The notes under the pieces were generated by a model that saw nothing but the letters and a program-made list of their open reading frames with translations, ran no database searches and was not told the DNA's origin. The position numbers and the translations under genes were made by a program. This document shows, piece by piece, positions 52,510 through 64,000 of a stretch of 64,000 bases of DNA. The stretch spans positions 1-64,000 of the forward strand of contig JAREIK010011336.1 of the NCBI GenBank assembly GCA_029783825.1, in the 5' to 3' direction. Position 1 is the stretch's first letter. The number at the start of each line of letters is the position of its first letter. Origin of the DNA: Sapria himalayana. Its lineage: Eukaryota > Streptophyta > Magnoliopsida > Malpighiales > Rafflesiaceae.

Positions 52510-53020
52510 AGTATTATCCCATGTATAATTATATGTTAAAATACATTTAGTAAATATAGTTATACATAGTTACAACTAGTTTAACATATAATTATATATA
52601 GATATATGCATACAAGTAGTTATAAGTAAATATAAATAAATGTATAAAAAGTTATAAATAATTATATAGATTTACATATATGTATACATATATGTAAACA
52701 TAATTAAAAATAAAGTTATTTTTATTTATATAGAGTTTTTATTGTTATAGAAATATTTATATATAGTTATACACATATAGCTAAACATTATGTTGTATGT
52801 TTTTATACATATAATTATAAATATAGTTACATGTGGTTATTCATATAGTTACACATATGGTTAAACTTATATTTTTACATGTGTGTATATATATTTTTGC
52901 ATATGATTTCATATATTTATAGATATAGCTATGTATAGGTATGGATATACTAAAATACAATTTGTATTGTAATATATAAAAATGTATTTTAAATACATGT
53001 TGTTAATTGATAGACAAATA
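52510..53020 (+). repeat. 550-bp satellite, one forward unit
   Basis: It matches 24810-25300 closely (GATATATGCATACAAGTAG, TACACATATAG, TATGTATAGGTATGG). It follows the element IV linker exactly as the forward array follows the element III linker. Confidence 0.85.
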
Positions 53021-53389
53021 GTTATATTTAGACAATATTACCACTGGAAGAGTTTGATTTTTAAAGAATATTTAGGTTTGATTTTTTTTTAATTTTCCAC
53101 CAATTTTTCTTCTTTTTTCTTCTATTTTCATATCACTTATATGATTTTGACTCTACACCATTAATGAAACAATAATGGTTAGTGTAAACTTTGTTCTTTT
53201 ACTTTTAATTTTTTAGGGTTTATTGATTTCAAATACTAAATATTTCCATATTATTTTCTGTTTTTCTAACTTAACAAAAAAATTATGATTAATGTTTTCT
53301 GCTTCGGTACCTTAAGAAAAAACAAAGTTAATGTTTATGGGTTCTATTTTTTTGTCTCCAAAAATATTATAAACTAGATTAACATTATA
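53021..53389. other. No gene seen
   Basis: AT- and pyrimidine-rich spacer between forward and inverted satellite copies. No coding signature or repeat was recognised. Confidence 0.6.
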
Positions 53390-53790
53390 TATAAACTTTT
53401 ATACATATATATAATCTTATGAATTATATATAAATATCTATACTTTAATGTATATACACGTGTTACATTATATATAAACAATGATATGTTTATAATACAT
53501 TTAATGTTATATATAAATATTTATACATATGTATTAAAGTTTATAAATATCTATGCAACATTTACATAAAACTATCCATTTATATAATTTTTTATATAAC
53601 AATTATATAACATATAAAATATTGATACATTTTTGTAAAAATTTATATAACATATTAATTTTAATATAAATATATAATATTTATACATTTATATAAATGT
53701 GTTAAGTATACTATATAATATTTATAAAAGTGTTAAATATATATAATTATATATATGTAACATTTATAAAAAAATTTTAAACACGAATAT
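53390..53790. repeat. Dispersed AT-rich repeat, inverted copy of 17755-18130
   Basis: It matches the reverse complement of 17755-18130 and ends with TTTTAAACACGAATATTATTT, equivalent to the start of that copy. It directly precedes the inverted satellite. Confidence 0.75.
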
Positions 53791-54315
53791 TATTTCAAAA
53801 CACTTATATAATTATATAATCATATGCTATTATATAAAAAAGTATTTATAATTATAATGATAATTATGTAAACTATTTTTATAATTATATTTATAGTTAC
53901 ATAACTATTTTTTTAACTATTAAATAATTTATAACTATATGTATAGTTCTATATAATTATATTTCTAACAAAAAAATACTATATGTATAATAATATATTA
54001 CTATATATAATTGTATTTTACTATATGTATAACTATAAAAATGTTATATATAACTATATCTTTAACTACATACATATTTATAACTATATAAGTATACCTA
54101 TATATAAATATTTTTATAGTAATGTAATACTCTATATAATTAAATATAACTATATTTGTAATTATGTATACATATATGTATTCATATAATTAAATCTATA
54201 TATTTGTTTATAACTTTGTATACATTTATGTATATCTACTTATAACTACTTGTATGAATATATTTATATATTAGTATATGTTTAACTATATATACTATAG
54301 GTATAAGAACATATA
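53791..54315 (-). repeat. 550-bp satellite, inverted, first unit
   Basis: One unit in reverse orientation, ending ACTATAGGTATAAGAACATAT where other units continue with AACTATAAATAATTG. The unit is split here by the ARF1 retrocopy. Confidence 0.85.
54301..54315 (+). repeat. Left target-site duplication of the ARF1 retrocopy
   Basis: GTATAAGAACATATA here and GTATAAAAACATATA at 55218-55232 agree at 14 of 15 bases. They lie immediately outside the retrocopied mRNA sequence. Confidence 0.8.
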
Positions 54316-55217
54316 GAGGTTGATCTCCCTCTCTGGTGACAATCTCTTGAGGTTTATCAATTATGTTTATTTCTTTCATCAGATCAATTTACTATCATAC
54401 GACAAAGGGATTGAGATTTAGTGGAAGAAATAGGGTTCACATTCACAAAGCTGTTCAGCAGGTTGTTTTCCAATAGAAGATGAGGATTTTGATTGTAGGT
54501 CTTGATGCTGCTGGTAGGAAAATCATTCTGTATAAGTTGAAGCTTGGTGAAATTGTCACCACAATTCCTACTATTGGCTTCAATGTAAAGATAGTCAAAT
54601 ACAAAAACATGAGTTTAACTATGTGGGATGTTGGGGGTCAAAACAAGATTCACCATATCTAGAGGCATTACTTCCAAAATACCCAAGGTCTCAGATTGTG
54701 GTGGACAGCAATGACAGAGTTCGAGTTGTTGAAGCTAGAGATGAGTTGCAAAGAATGCTAAATGAGGATGAGCTTCGAGATATAGTTTTGCTGGTGTTTG
54801 CCAATATGCAAGATCTTCCCAATGAGTTGAATGTAGTTTAAATTACTGACAAGCGAGGACTTCACTCTCTTCGCCAATGCCATTGGTACATTCAGAGCAC
54901 CTGTACTACCTCAAGCGAGTGCCTCTACGAGGGTCTTGATTGGCTTTCTAATAACATTGCCAGCATGTTATTAAAAATTTTAGCCCCATGAGAGAAACTT
55001 TGTTGACATATCTGGATGCGGATCTAATTTTTGCCTATTTTGATTGAGTTTTGTTCTGTTATGTGGATGACATCATCTATTTCTAGGGGGATTAAAATTA
55101 TATGTATATTTATATATTGCATGCCTAAAATACAAGACCCCATTTACTTTGCTCTGATCTGTTGTAAGCTCAACATATTTGTTTTCTGTTTTGTCTTTTT
55201 GCCATTGGATCCCAAAT
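54316..55217 (+). pseudogene. ARF1: Processed retropseudogene of an ARF1-type small GTPase
   Basis: ARF1 recruits COPI coat to Golgi membranes. Here an intronless copy keeps a 5'-UTR-like leader, a coding remnant (54430 to about 54975) and a 3'-UTR-like tail. The start ATG is now ATA (54430), followed by [17 protein letters not shown] frame change leads to [12 protein letters not shown], where the P-loop Lys-Thr has become Arg-Lys. [15 protein letters not shown] and the DVGGQ switch motif remain. A Trp codon is TAG after HHI. Another 1-base shift separates FQNTQG from [20 protein letters not shown]. The NKQD motif is NMQD. A TAA precedes [10 protein letters not shown], and the end reads [10 protein letters not shown]. 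Plant ARF1 genes normally have introns; their absence plus 15-bp flanking duplications shows reverse transcription of an mRNA. It is certainly non-functional. A poly-A tail is not evident. Confidence 0.95.
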
Positions 55218-55232
55218 GTATAAAAACATATA
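55218..55232 (+). repeat. Right target-site duplication of the ARF1 retrocopy
   Basis: GTATAAAAACATATA, partner of 54301-54315. The satellite unit resumes here with AATGATAAATATTTG, equivalent to AACTATAAATAATTG in intact units. Confidence 0.8.
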
Positions 55233-58200
55233 ATGATAAATATTTGTCTTTGGCTATATGTATAACTATAAAAATAGTATACATAAATATATTAAAATAT
55301 ATAATTAACAACATATATTTAATATACATTTTATATATTAGTATATAAAAAAGTATTTTACTATATCTATACCTATACATAACTATGTGTATAAATATAT
55401 ACAATTACATGAAAAAATATATATATCTACATGTATAAATATAAGTATAACTATATGTGTAACTATATGTATAACTATATATAAATATAATAATAACTAT
55501 ATATAATGCTCTATAAAATTAATATAACTATATTTGTAACTATGTATACATATATGTATAAATAAATAAATGTAAAAATATATATTTATTTATAACTTTG
55601 TATATGTTTATATATAACTACTTATAACTACATGTATGAATATATCTATATATAACGATATGTTTAACTATATATAACTCTATTTTTAACTATATATACT
55701 ATAGGTATAAGAACATATAACTATAAATAATTGACTTTGACTACATGTATAACAATAAAAACATTATATATAACTATATTTAAAAATATATTAACAACAT
55801 TTATTTAATATACATTTTTATATATTAGTATATAAAAATGTATTTTACCAGATTTATACCTCTAGATAACTATATGTATCAATATATACAATTATATGAA
55901 AAAATATATATACCTACATGTATAAATATTAAGTATAACCATATGTGTAATAATGTGTTTAACCACATGTAATTATATTTATAATTACATGTATAAAATA
56001 TAAAACATTATGTTTAACTACATGTGTATACCTATATATAAATATTTGTATTACTATGTAACACTCATTATAATAAAATATAGCTATATTTGTAACTATG
56101 TAGACATATATATAAACATATATCTATATCTATATATTTGTTTATAACTTTGCATACATTTATGTAAAACTACTTATAACTACTTGTGTGTGTGTGTGTG
56201 TGTGTGTATAAAACTATATTTTTATGTATATAAAACTCTATTTTTAACTATATATACAATATTTTTAAGAACATATAACTATAAATAATTGTCTTTGACT
56301 ACATGTATAACAATAAAAACATTATACATAACTAAATTTTAAAAATATAATCAACAACATATATTTAATATGCATTTCTATATATTAGAATATAAAAATT
56401 TATTTTACCATATCTATACCTCTAGATAACTTTGTGTATACATATATACAATTATATTAAAAAAGATATATACCTACATATATAAATATAAGTATAACTA
56501 TATGTGTAACTATTTGTATAATCACATGTAACAATATTTATAATTACATGTATAACAACATACAACATTATATTTAACTAAATGTGTATAACTATATATA
56601 AATATTTGTAATAATATGTAACAATCTATATAATTAAATATAACTATACTTGTAACTATGTATACATATATGTATACATATATTAAAATCTATATTTATG
56701 TTTATAACTTTGTATATATTTATGTATACTACTTATAACTACTTGTATGAATATATCTATATATAACTATATGTTTAACTATATAACTCTATTTAACTAT
56801 ATATACTATAGGTAAAAGAACATATAACTATAAATAATTGACTTTGACTATATGTATAACCATATGTAATTATATTTATAATTACATGTATAATCAACAT
56901 ACAACATTATTTTTAAATACATGTTTATAACTATATATAAATATTTGTATTACTATGTAACACTCAATATAATTAAATATAAGTATATTTGTAACTATGT
57001 AGGTATATATATAAACATACATTTATATTTATTTATTTGTTTATAACTTTCCATATATTTATTTATAACTACTTACAACTACTTGTATGAATATATCTAT
57101 ATATAACTATATGTTTAACAATATAAAACTCTATTTTTAACTATATTTACTATATGTATAAGATTATATAACTATAAATAATTGTATTTGACTACATGTA
57201 CAACTAAAAACATTATACATAATTATATTTAAAAATTAAATTAACGACATATATTTAATATACATTTTTTTATATTAGTATATAAAAATGTATTTTTCCA
57301 TATCTATACCTATATATAACTATATGTATACATATATAAAATTAAATGAAAAATATATATACCCACATGTAAAATATAGTATAACTATATGTGTAACTAT
57401 ATGTATAATCACATGTAACTATATTTATAATTACTTTTATAACAATATACAACATAATGTTTAACTACATGTATATAACTATGTAAAATATTTGTAATAC
57501 TATGTAACACTCTATATAATTAAATCTAACTATATTTGCAACTATGTATACATATACGTAAATCTATATATTTGTTTATAACTTTGTATATATTTAGGTA
57601 TAACTACATATAACTACTTGTATTAATATATCCATATATAACTATATGTTTAACTATATATAACTTTATTTTTAACACTATACACTTTAGGTATAAGAAC
57701 ATATAAAAATAAATAATTTTCTTTGACTGCATGTATAACTACAAAAACATTATACATAATTATATTTTAAAATATAATTAACAACCTTTATTTAATATAC
57801 ATTTTTATATATTAGTATATAAAAATGTATTTTAGCATATCTATACCTCTAGATAACTATATGTATACGTATATAAAAGTATATTAAAAAATATATATAC
57901 CTACATGTATAAATATAAGTATAACTATATGTGAAACTATATGTATAACCACGTGTAATTATAATTATAATTACATGTATAACAATATACAACATTATGC
58001 TTTACTACATATGTATAACTATATATAAATATTTGTATTACTATGTAACATTCAATATAATTAAATATAACTATATTTGTAACTATGTATACATATATAT
58101 ATATATATATATACACACACACTATATGTATATCTATATATTTGTTTATAACTGTGCATACATTTATGTATAACTACTTATAACTACTTGTACAAATATA

Positions 58201-59160
58201 TCTATATATTACTATATGTTCAACTATATATAACTTTATTTTTAACTATATATACTATAGTTATAAAAACATATAACTATAAATAATTGTAATTGACAAC
58301 ATTTAAATCTATAAAACATTATACATACTATATTTAAAAATATAATTAACAACATATATTTAATATACATTTTTATATTAATATATAAAAATGTATTTTA
58401 CCATATCTATTCCTATAGATAACTATATGTATACAAATATAAAAATATATGAAAAAATATATATACCTACATGTATAAATATAAGTATAACTATATTTGT
58501 AACTATATTATTAATTACATATATAACAACATACAACATTATGTTTAAATACATGTGTATAACTATATATAAATATTTTTTTTACTATGTAACACTCTAT
58601 ATAAATAAATATTTCTATATTTATAACTATGTATACATACATACACACATATATATATACATATATGTGAATCTATATATTTGTTTATAACATTGTATAC
58701 ATTTATGTATATCTACTTATAACTACTTGTATGAATATATCTATATATAATTATATGTTTAACTATATATAACTCTATTTTTAACTATATATACTATAGG
58801 TATATAAAAACATATAACTATAAATAAATGTCATTGACTATATATGACTATAAAAATAATATACATAACTATATTTAAATATATAATTAACAATATATAT
58901 TTAATATTCATATTTGTAAATTAGTATATCAAATGTATCTTACTATATCTATAACTATACATAACTATATGTATAAATATATAAAATTATATGAAAACAT
59001 ATTTATACCTATATGTTAAAAATAATATAATATATGTGTAAATATATGGATAACCACATGTAACTATATGTAATATTACCTGTATAACACAATACAACAT
59101 TATGTTCAACTATATATGTATAACTATTTAAATATATTTTATAACTATATAAAACTTTAT
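55233..59160 (-). repeat. 550-bp satellite array, inverted, about 7 units
   Basis: The landmark TTTAATATACATTTT occurs near 55317, 55805, 56364, 57253, 57790, 58356 and 58899 (with variants). Spacings are about 490, 560, 890, 540, 565 and 545. The 890-bp gap holds one unit shortened to about 340 bp near 56860, where CTATATGTATAACC joins ATATGTAATTATATT. A (GT)n run sits at 56186-56209 and a (TA)n/(CA)n run near 58090-58124. Reading frames inside are Tyr/Ile-rich chance frames. Confidence 0.88.
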
Positions 59161-60249
59161 TTAATAAATATAACTAAATGAGGCATGATTTCTATCCTGA
59201 CAATTATTTTAGTAGCTTGTGGAGATTGAACTTGCAAGCTCCAAGGAGGCTCACATCTATCTTAAGAATGAGTGTATCGAGCTTTTGGTTTTTAATGTGT
59301 AAATATATATAATTTTTATATACAAATATTATATATATATATATCTATATATATATATCTATATATATATATATTGTTTTTGTGTGTAGATATATATATA
59401 TATGAACACATGTGGAATAATGTTAAAAATATCGATTATATCCAAGCTCATTTAAATTCATTGAAAAAAAACTGATCCATAAATAGTATCAAGCATCATT
59501 GAACTTCATTGAATTTTAATATAAACCATTTATTCATATTAAAAATTTGTTACATTTAAAGAAAATTGTAATAAATAAAATTAAATATAAATCATCAATA
59601 TATATGGAATACATTTCTATATCTTTAGAATGCATCAAAACACTTTGTTTTTTTTATTCTAATTGAATTTTGAGTATTATCAAACATTATTACTAATAAA
59701 TGAAAGTTGTTAAAATATTATCATATGCTTATATTAATATTATTGTAAAGCATTGGAATACAACATCAATATTATTTAATCATATGCTTTACCACAATAT
59801 TATTGTAAAGCATTGGATCTCCATTCCATTAATTTATTCTTTATTTTTTATTTTAAAATTCAAAGATTGGGTTGAATCATAGTAAAAATTGTGCTTTTTG
59901 AAGTTAAGCAATCAAAATCATTGGTGCAAGCACAAGGGGAGGAGATAATATTTTCTAGGAAAGCTGCATGGGAGCATGGTGCTACAGGGAGTGGTGGGGC
60001 AGAGCAACCCACTTATAGGCTTTGGGTCAGAGAGAGAGTTCTAGTATAGGAAGGCAAGGTGGAAACTTTAATTGCACCTAGACTGGCTCGTGGCCTGTCT
60101 TTTGGGTTTCCTCTAAGAGTTTTTAAATATATTTTCAAAAATTAAATAATATTCGCATTTCTTATTAATGTTGATAGTGATGTTTTTGTCTTCTTTGTGA
60201 TATATAAATGGGATAATACTTTACCTATTGTTCTATATTTATATCTATA
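59161..60249. other. Low-copy AT-rich DNA, no gene recognised
   Basis: A TA-rich microsatellite lies at about 59326-59405. The stretch 59880-60115 is less AT-rich and purine-biased (e.g. AAGGGGAGGAGATAAT) but shows no domain or splice pattern that I can defend. Confidence 0.5.
59721..59817. repeat. Local 60-bp direct duplication
   Basis: TCATATGCTT plus AATATTATTGTAAAGCATTG occurs at 59721-59757 and again at 59780-59817. Confidence 0.85.
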
Positions 60250-60420
60250 CCTATTGTTCTATAGCTATAAGGCATTCATATATACTGTAGTGTATTTGTC
60301 TATTTACTTTAGTATATATGTACATATATCCTATAGTATAAATGTAGATTTATACCCAGTATATGTACTTATATACTATAGTATTATATGTACATATATA
60401 CTATATATAACTATCTTATT
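60250..60420. repeat. AT-rich minisatellite around TATATGTACATATA
   Basis: Irregular repeats of CCAGTATATGTACTTATATA and TATAGTATTATATGTACATA, closely similar to the tract at 20881-21060. Confidence 0.75.
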
Positions 60421-60679
60421 TATGAGCATGATGTTTGTGATATTGCTTATATTTTTCTGGGTATCATGTTCACTACTTTATAAATTGATAAGTTGCTCTA
60501 TTGATAGCTTTTTGGAGAAAAAATTTTTGTCTTACACATTGAGGCATGCCTAGCACACACAGGTACACTTCGAGAGTGATATAAAGGTTATTCATCCTGT
60601 GAGTCCCCCTAATAAAAATAACATGTTATATAAGAGCATTGTTTGTATGAGGTTATTCATCAAGGAAAAAGCTATTTGT
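60421..60679. other. No gene seen
   Basis: The C-terminal half of a chance frame (60197-60553) crosses it. No family signature was found. Confidence 0.55.
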
Positions 60680-62582
60680 CTATATGTGTATGTATTTATT
60701 TTGTTGTATTAGTCTATCTGTCAATCTATGAATTTGTCTATCTATCTATCTTCTTTTATGTATATTTCTCAATCATATCTATCTATCTATCTATAAATTA
60801 TTAATCTTTCTATCTATCTAATATCTATCTATCAATCTCTTTCCCTTTCTATATGTCAATCTATATTATCTATCTATCTATCATCTGTCTACAAGTCGAT
60901 GTATCTATTTGTCTCTCTAATAATTTTTTATCTATCTACCTATCTATATTTCTATCAATATATCTGTCTACCTGTCTATCTCTCTATCTATCACATTGTC
61001 TATCAATCTATTGTCTATCTATATATTTGTCTATCTATCTATTTGTCTATATTGGCTTTTGTTTATCTAGGTATTTGTCTATATGTGTGTCTGTGTATCA
61101 TTATTTTTATATATTAGTCTATCTATCTAGCTATATATATGTTGATCTAAACTATCTACCTATATGTATATTTCTCGATCTTTATATTTGTCTATCTTAT
61201 CTATCTATCTATCTGTCTGTCTGTCTAACTGCCTATCTATCTATATGTCTATGTGTTTATCTATATTTCTGTCTATTTGTCTATTAATATATCTATCCAT
61301 CTATCTATTTGTCTATCCCATCTATATCTTTCTATGTATATATGTATATATGTATCTGTCTATCTGTCTATATTCATTTTTATATGGCTATAAAACTTTA
61401 AATTTATCCATCTAACTAACTATCTAACTATCTATATGTCTATCTATTTATTTGTCTATCTTATATCTATTTATCTATCTATCTATTTGTCTATCTGCCT
61501 ATCTATCTATCTCTTTATATGTCTATCTATCTCACTATCAATCTGTGTAACTATGTATTTGTGTATCTATCTATCTATCTAATTATATTTTTTTTGTATC
61601 TGTTTATTATCTAGTTATCTATGTTTCATTCTATCAATCTATGTATCTATCTATATATCTATATATCAATCAATCAATTTTGTGAATCTTTCTTTCTTTG
61701 TATCTATCTATTTGTCTATCTATCTAACTATTTATCTCTCAATATCTCTATATATTATCTGTCAATCTCATCAATCAATCAACCAATCTATCTATGTGTC
61801 TATAACTACTTGTCTCTCTAACTATTTATCTTTTCTTATCTATCTAAATATCTATATATTTATTTGTATATTTGTTTCTCGGTCTATTTGTCTTTATATC
61901 TACTCTCTCATATGTGTATATTTATTTCCTATCTATTTGTCTATATATCCAATCATCTATCAATGTGTCAATCTATCGATCTCTCTATGTGTCTTTTGTT
62001 TATTTGGGTATCTGTCTATATATCTATATGTTTCTCTATCTCTTTTTCTATCTATATGTTTATCTATCTATTTATATGTTTATCTGTCTATATGTCTATA
62101 TATCTATCAGTCTATCTACCTATCTAACTATCTGTCTATTATATATCTATCTATCTATAGATCTTTCTATCTATTTATTTGTTTATCTGTCTATCTACAT
62201 TATGTCTTGGTTCTCTCTCTCTTTTTCTATCTATATGTTTATCTATCTATCTATTTATATGTTTATCTATCTATTTGTCTATATATCTATCATTCTATCC
62301 ATCTATCTAACTATCTCTCTATCTATATATCTATCTGTTTATCTATCTATTTGTTTTTCTATCTATCTATCTATCTACTTATCTATCTACCTCTCTCAAT
62401 TACTATGTCTATCTATCTATTATTGTGTATATTTGTTTATCTATCTATTAGTCTATCCTTCTGTGTGTGTATTTGTCGATCAATTTCAATATCTATCTTT
62501 ATATCTACATATCTATCTATCTGAATATCTATCTATCATTATTTGTCTATCTATCCATCTATCTATCTACATATTTATCTAT

Positions 62583-62613
<31 letters not shown>

Positions 62614-62894
62614 CTACATATCTCTCTATCTATCTACCTATCTGTTAAACTATCTATATGTATATCTATCTATCTATCTATATAGTGTCTAACTATGTAT
62701 TTTTCTATCTATCTATCTATCTATCGATCTATCTATCTATCTATCTGTCTCTCTGTCTATCTATCTATTTCATATATCTATCTCTCTTTCTAAAAATCTG
62801 TCTATCTATAAATCTATCTATTTATATCTGTATATTTATCTTTCTATCTATCTATTTATCTTTCTGCCTATCTCTATATCTATTTATCTATCTT

Positions 62895-62928
<34 letters not shown>

Positions 62929-62983
62929 TATATCTATCTATCTATCTATTTATCAATATGTCAATCATAAGTTAATGTATTTG

Positions 62984-63014
<31 letters not shown>

Positions 63015-63592
63015 CCCTATCTATTTGTCTACATGTCTACCTATCTATCAATATTTTAATCTATTTGTCCTTCTATATTTATATAATATTTCCAATCTAT
63101 CTATCTTTATATCTATGTATCTATCTATTAATCTATCTATTAATCTATCTATATATATGTTTTATGTCTATCTTTCCTTATGCATATCTATCTATCTGTC
63201 TACTTGCCTATCTATATATTTGTAAATCTATCAAACTTTCTATTTTCTATCTATCTATTTTTCTATCTATCTATTATTCTATCTATCTATTATTCTATCT
63301 ATCTATCTACTATCTCTCTCTCTCTCTGCTATTTATATATCTATCTATATATTTATCTATGAATCTATCTATCTACCTCTATTTCTCTCTAACTATCTAT
63401 CAGTCTATTTGGTTCTTCTTTCTATAAATCTGTCTAAATCTATATGTCTATTTATCAATATCCCTGATATCTTTGTCCATATATCTATCTATCTATGTCT
63501 ATTTCTCTAGTTGTCTTTCTCTCTTCTATATGACTATATGTTTATCTCTCTATCTATTTATCTATCTATCTATCTATTTATATGACTATCTG

Positions 63593-63627
<35 letters not shown>

Positions 63628-63809
63628 ATTTATTTGCCTATTTATTTATCTATCTCTATCTCTATCTATCTGTATATCTATCTTACTATCTATCTATCTA
63701 TCTATATTCTATCTATCTATCTTCTTTTTGTCTATCTATCTATCTATCTATCATATATCAGTCTGTCTATCTCTCTAACTATAATTATATATGTGTGTCT
63801 ATCTATCTT

Positions 63810-63840
<31 letters not shown>

Positions 63841-64000
63841 TGTCTATCTACCTATCAACTTGTCTCTCTATCATCTGTGTATTTGTGTACCTATCTATCC
63901 ATTTGTCTATCTTTATATTTGGCATATCTATTTATCTATCGATCAATTTATATGTGTAGTTTTTATCTTTATTTTTATGTATGTATCTATCTATCTATAT
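60680..64000 (+). repeat. Degenerate TATC array, continues beyond window
   Basis: Same class and orientation as 7340-15363, with TA runs near 62587-62613 and 62897-62932. All long open frames are the stop-free Ser-Ile-Tyr-Leu readings of the repeat. Confidence 0.97.

Noticed and set aside
60197..60553. A 118-codon hydrophobic frame as a membrane protein
   Set aside because: Its first half is the AT minisatellite and no homologous family is recognisable.
61682..62524. Long open frames (up to 280 codons) in the TATC/GATA arrays, reading Ser-Ile-Tyr-Leu
   Set aside because: The TATC strand has no stop codon in any frame, while the GATA strand has TAG in every frame. Length is therefore expected without selection, and overlapping frames are all open. 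No domain or conserved start was seen.

Overview
The window looks like intergenic, heterochromatin-like DNA from a plant nuclear genome, most likely a flowering plant. It is strongly AT-rich. Its recognisable protein remnants are plant CACTA (En/Spm) transposon proteins: TNP2 transposase with its transposase-associated, DUF4218 and DUF4216 parts, and a Ptta/En/Spm-type second protein. The only host-gene match is an intronless ARF1-type GTPase copy. I found no intact host gene, no rRNA and no convincing tRNA gene. I cannot name the species.

Layout: 1-2046 AT-rich DNA with small repeats. 2047-7339 decayed CACTA element I (plus strand). 7340-15363 degenerate TATC array. 15376 a clean CACTA terminus (element II) with the tail of a second-protein gene on the minus strand. 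16121-20880 lower-copy DNA with exon-like islands, a SINE-like sequence, a hairpin and microsatellites. 20881-21437 two minisatellites, one GC-rich. 21461-24790 CACTA element III (minus strand), a deletion derivative. 24800-26744 a satellite of about 550 bp per unit. 26745-31020 mostly featureless AT-rich DNA with a 9-bp minisatellite. 31021-34189 two more CACTA terminal regions in series. 34190-45400 a GATA array, i.e. the TATC repeat in opposite orientation. 45403-52500 CACTA element IV (minus strand), the most complete copy. 52510-59160 the 550-bp satellite again, first forward and then inverted, with an ARF1 retropseudogene inserted in it. 59161-60680 low-copy DNA. 60680-64000 another TATC array that runs off the window.

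How the parts relate: TATC/GATA arrays make up about 22.5 kb, roughly a third of the window, and most of their inner boundaries are CACTA element ends. Elements III and IV carry the same ordered block: 3' region, transposase, a purine-only tract of about 380 bp, a linker, then the 550-bp satellite. This suggests that transposon and satellite were duplicated together. Element III differs from IV mainly by one deletion of about 3.66 kb with a 3-bp microhomology at the joint. Every protein-coding remnant carries stops or frameshifts, so nothing here should encode a working transposase. The long reading frames in the tetranucleotide arrays are artefacts of a repeat that has no stop codon on one strand.
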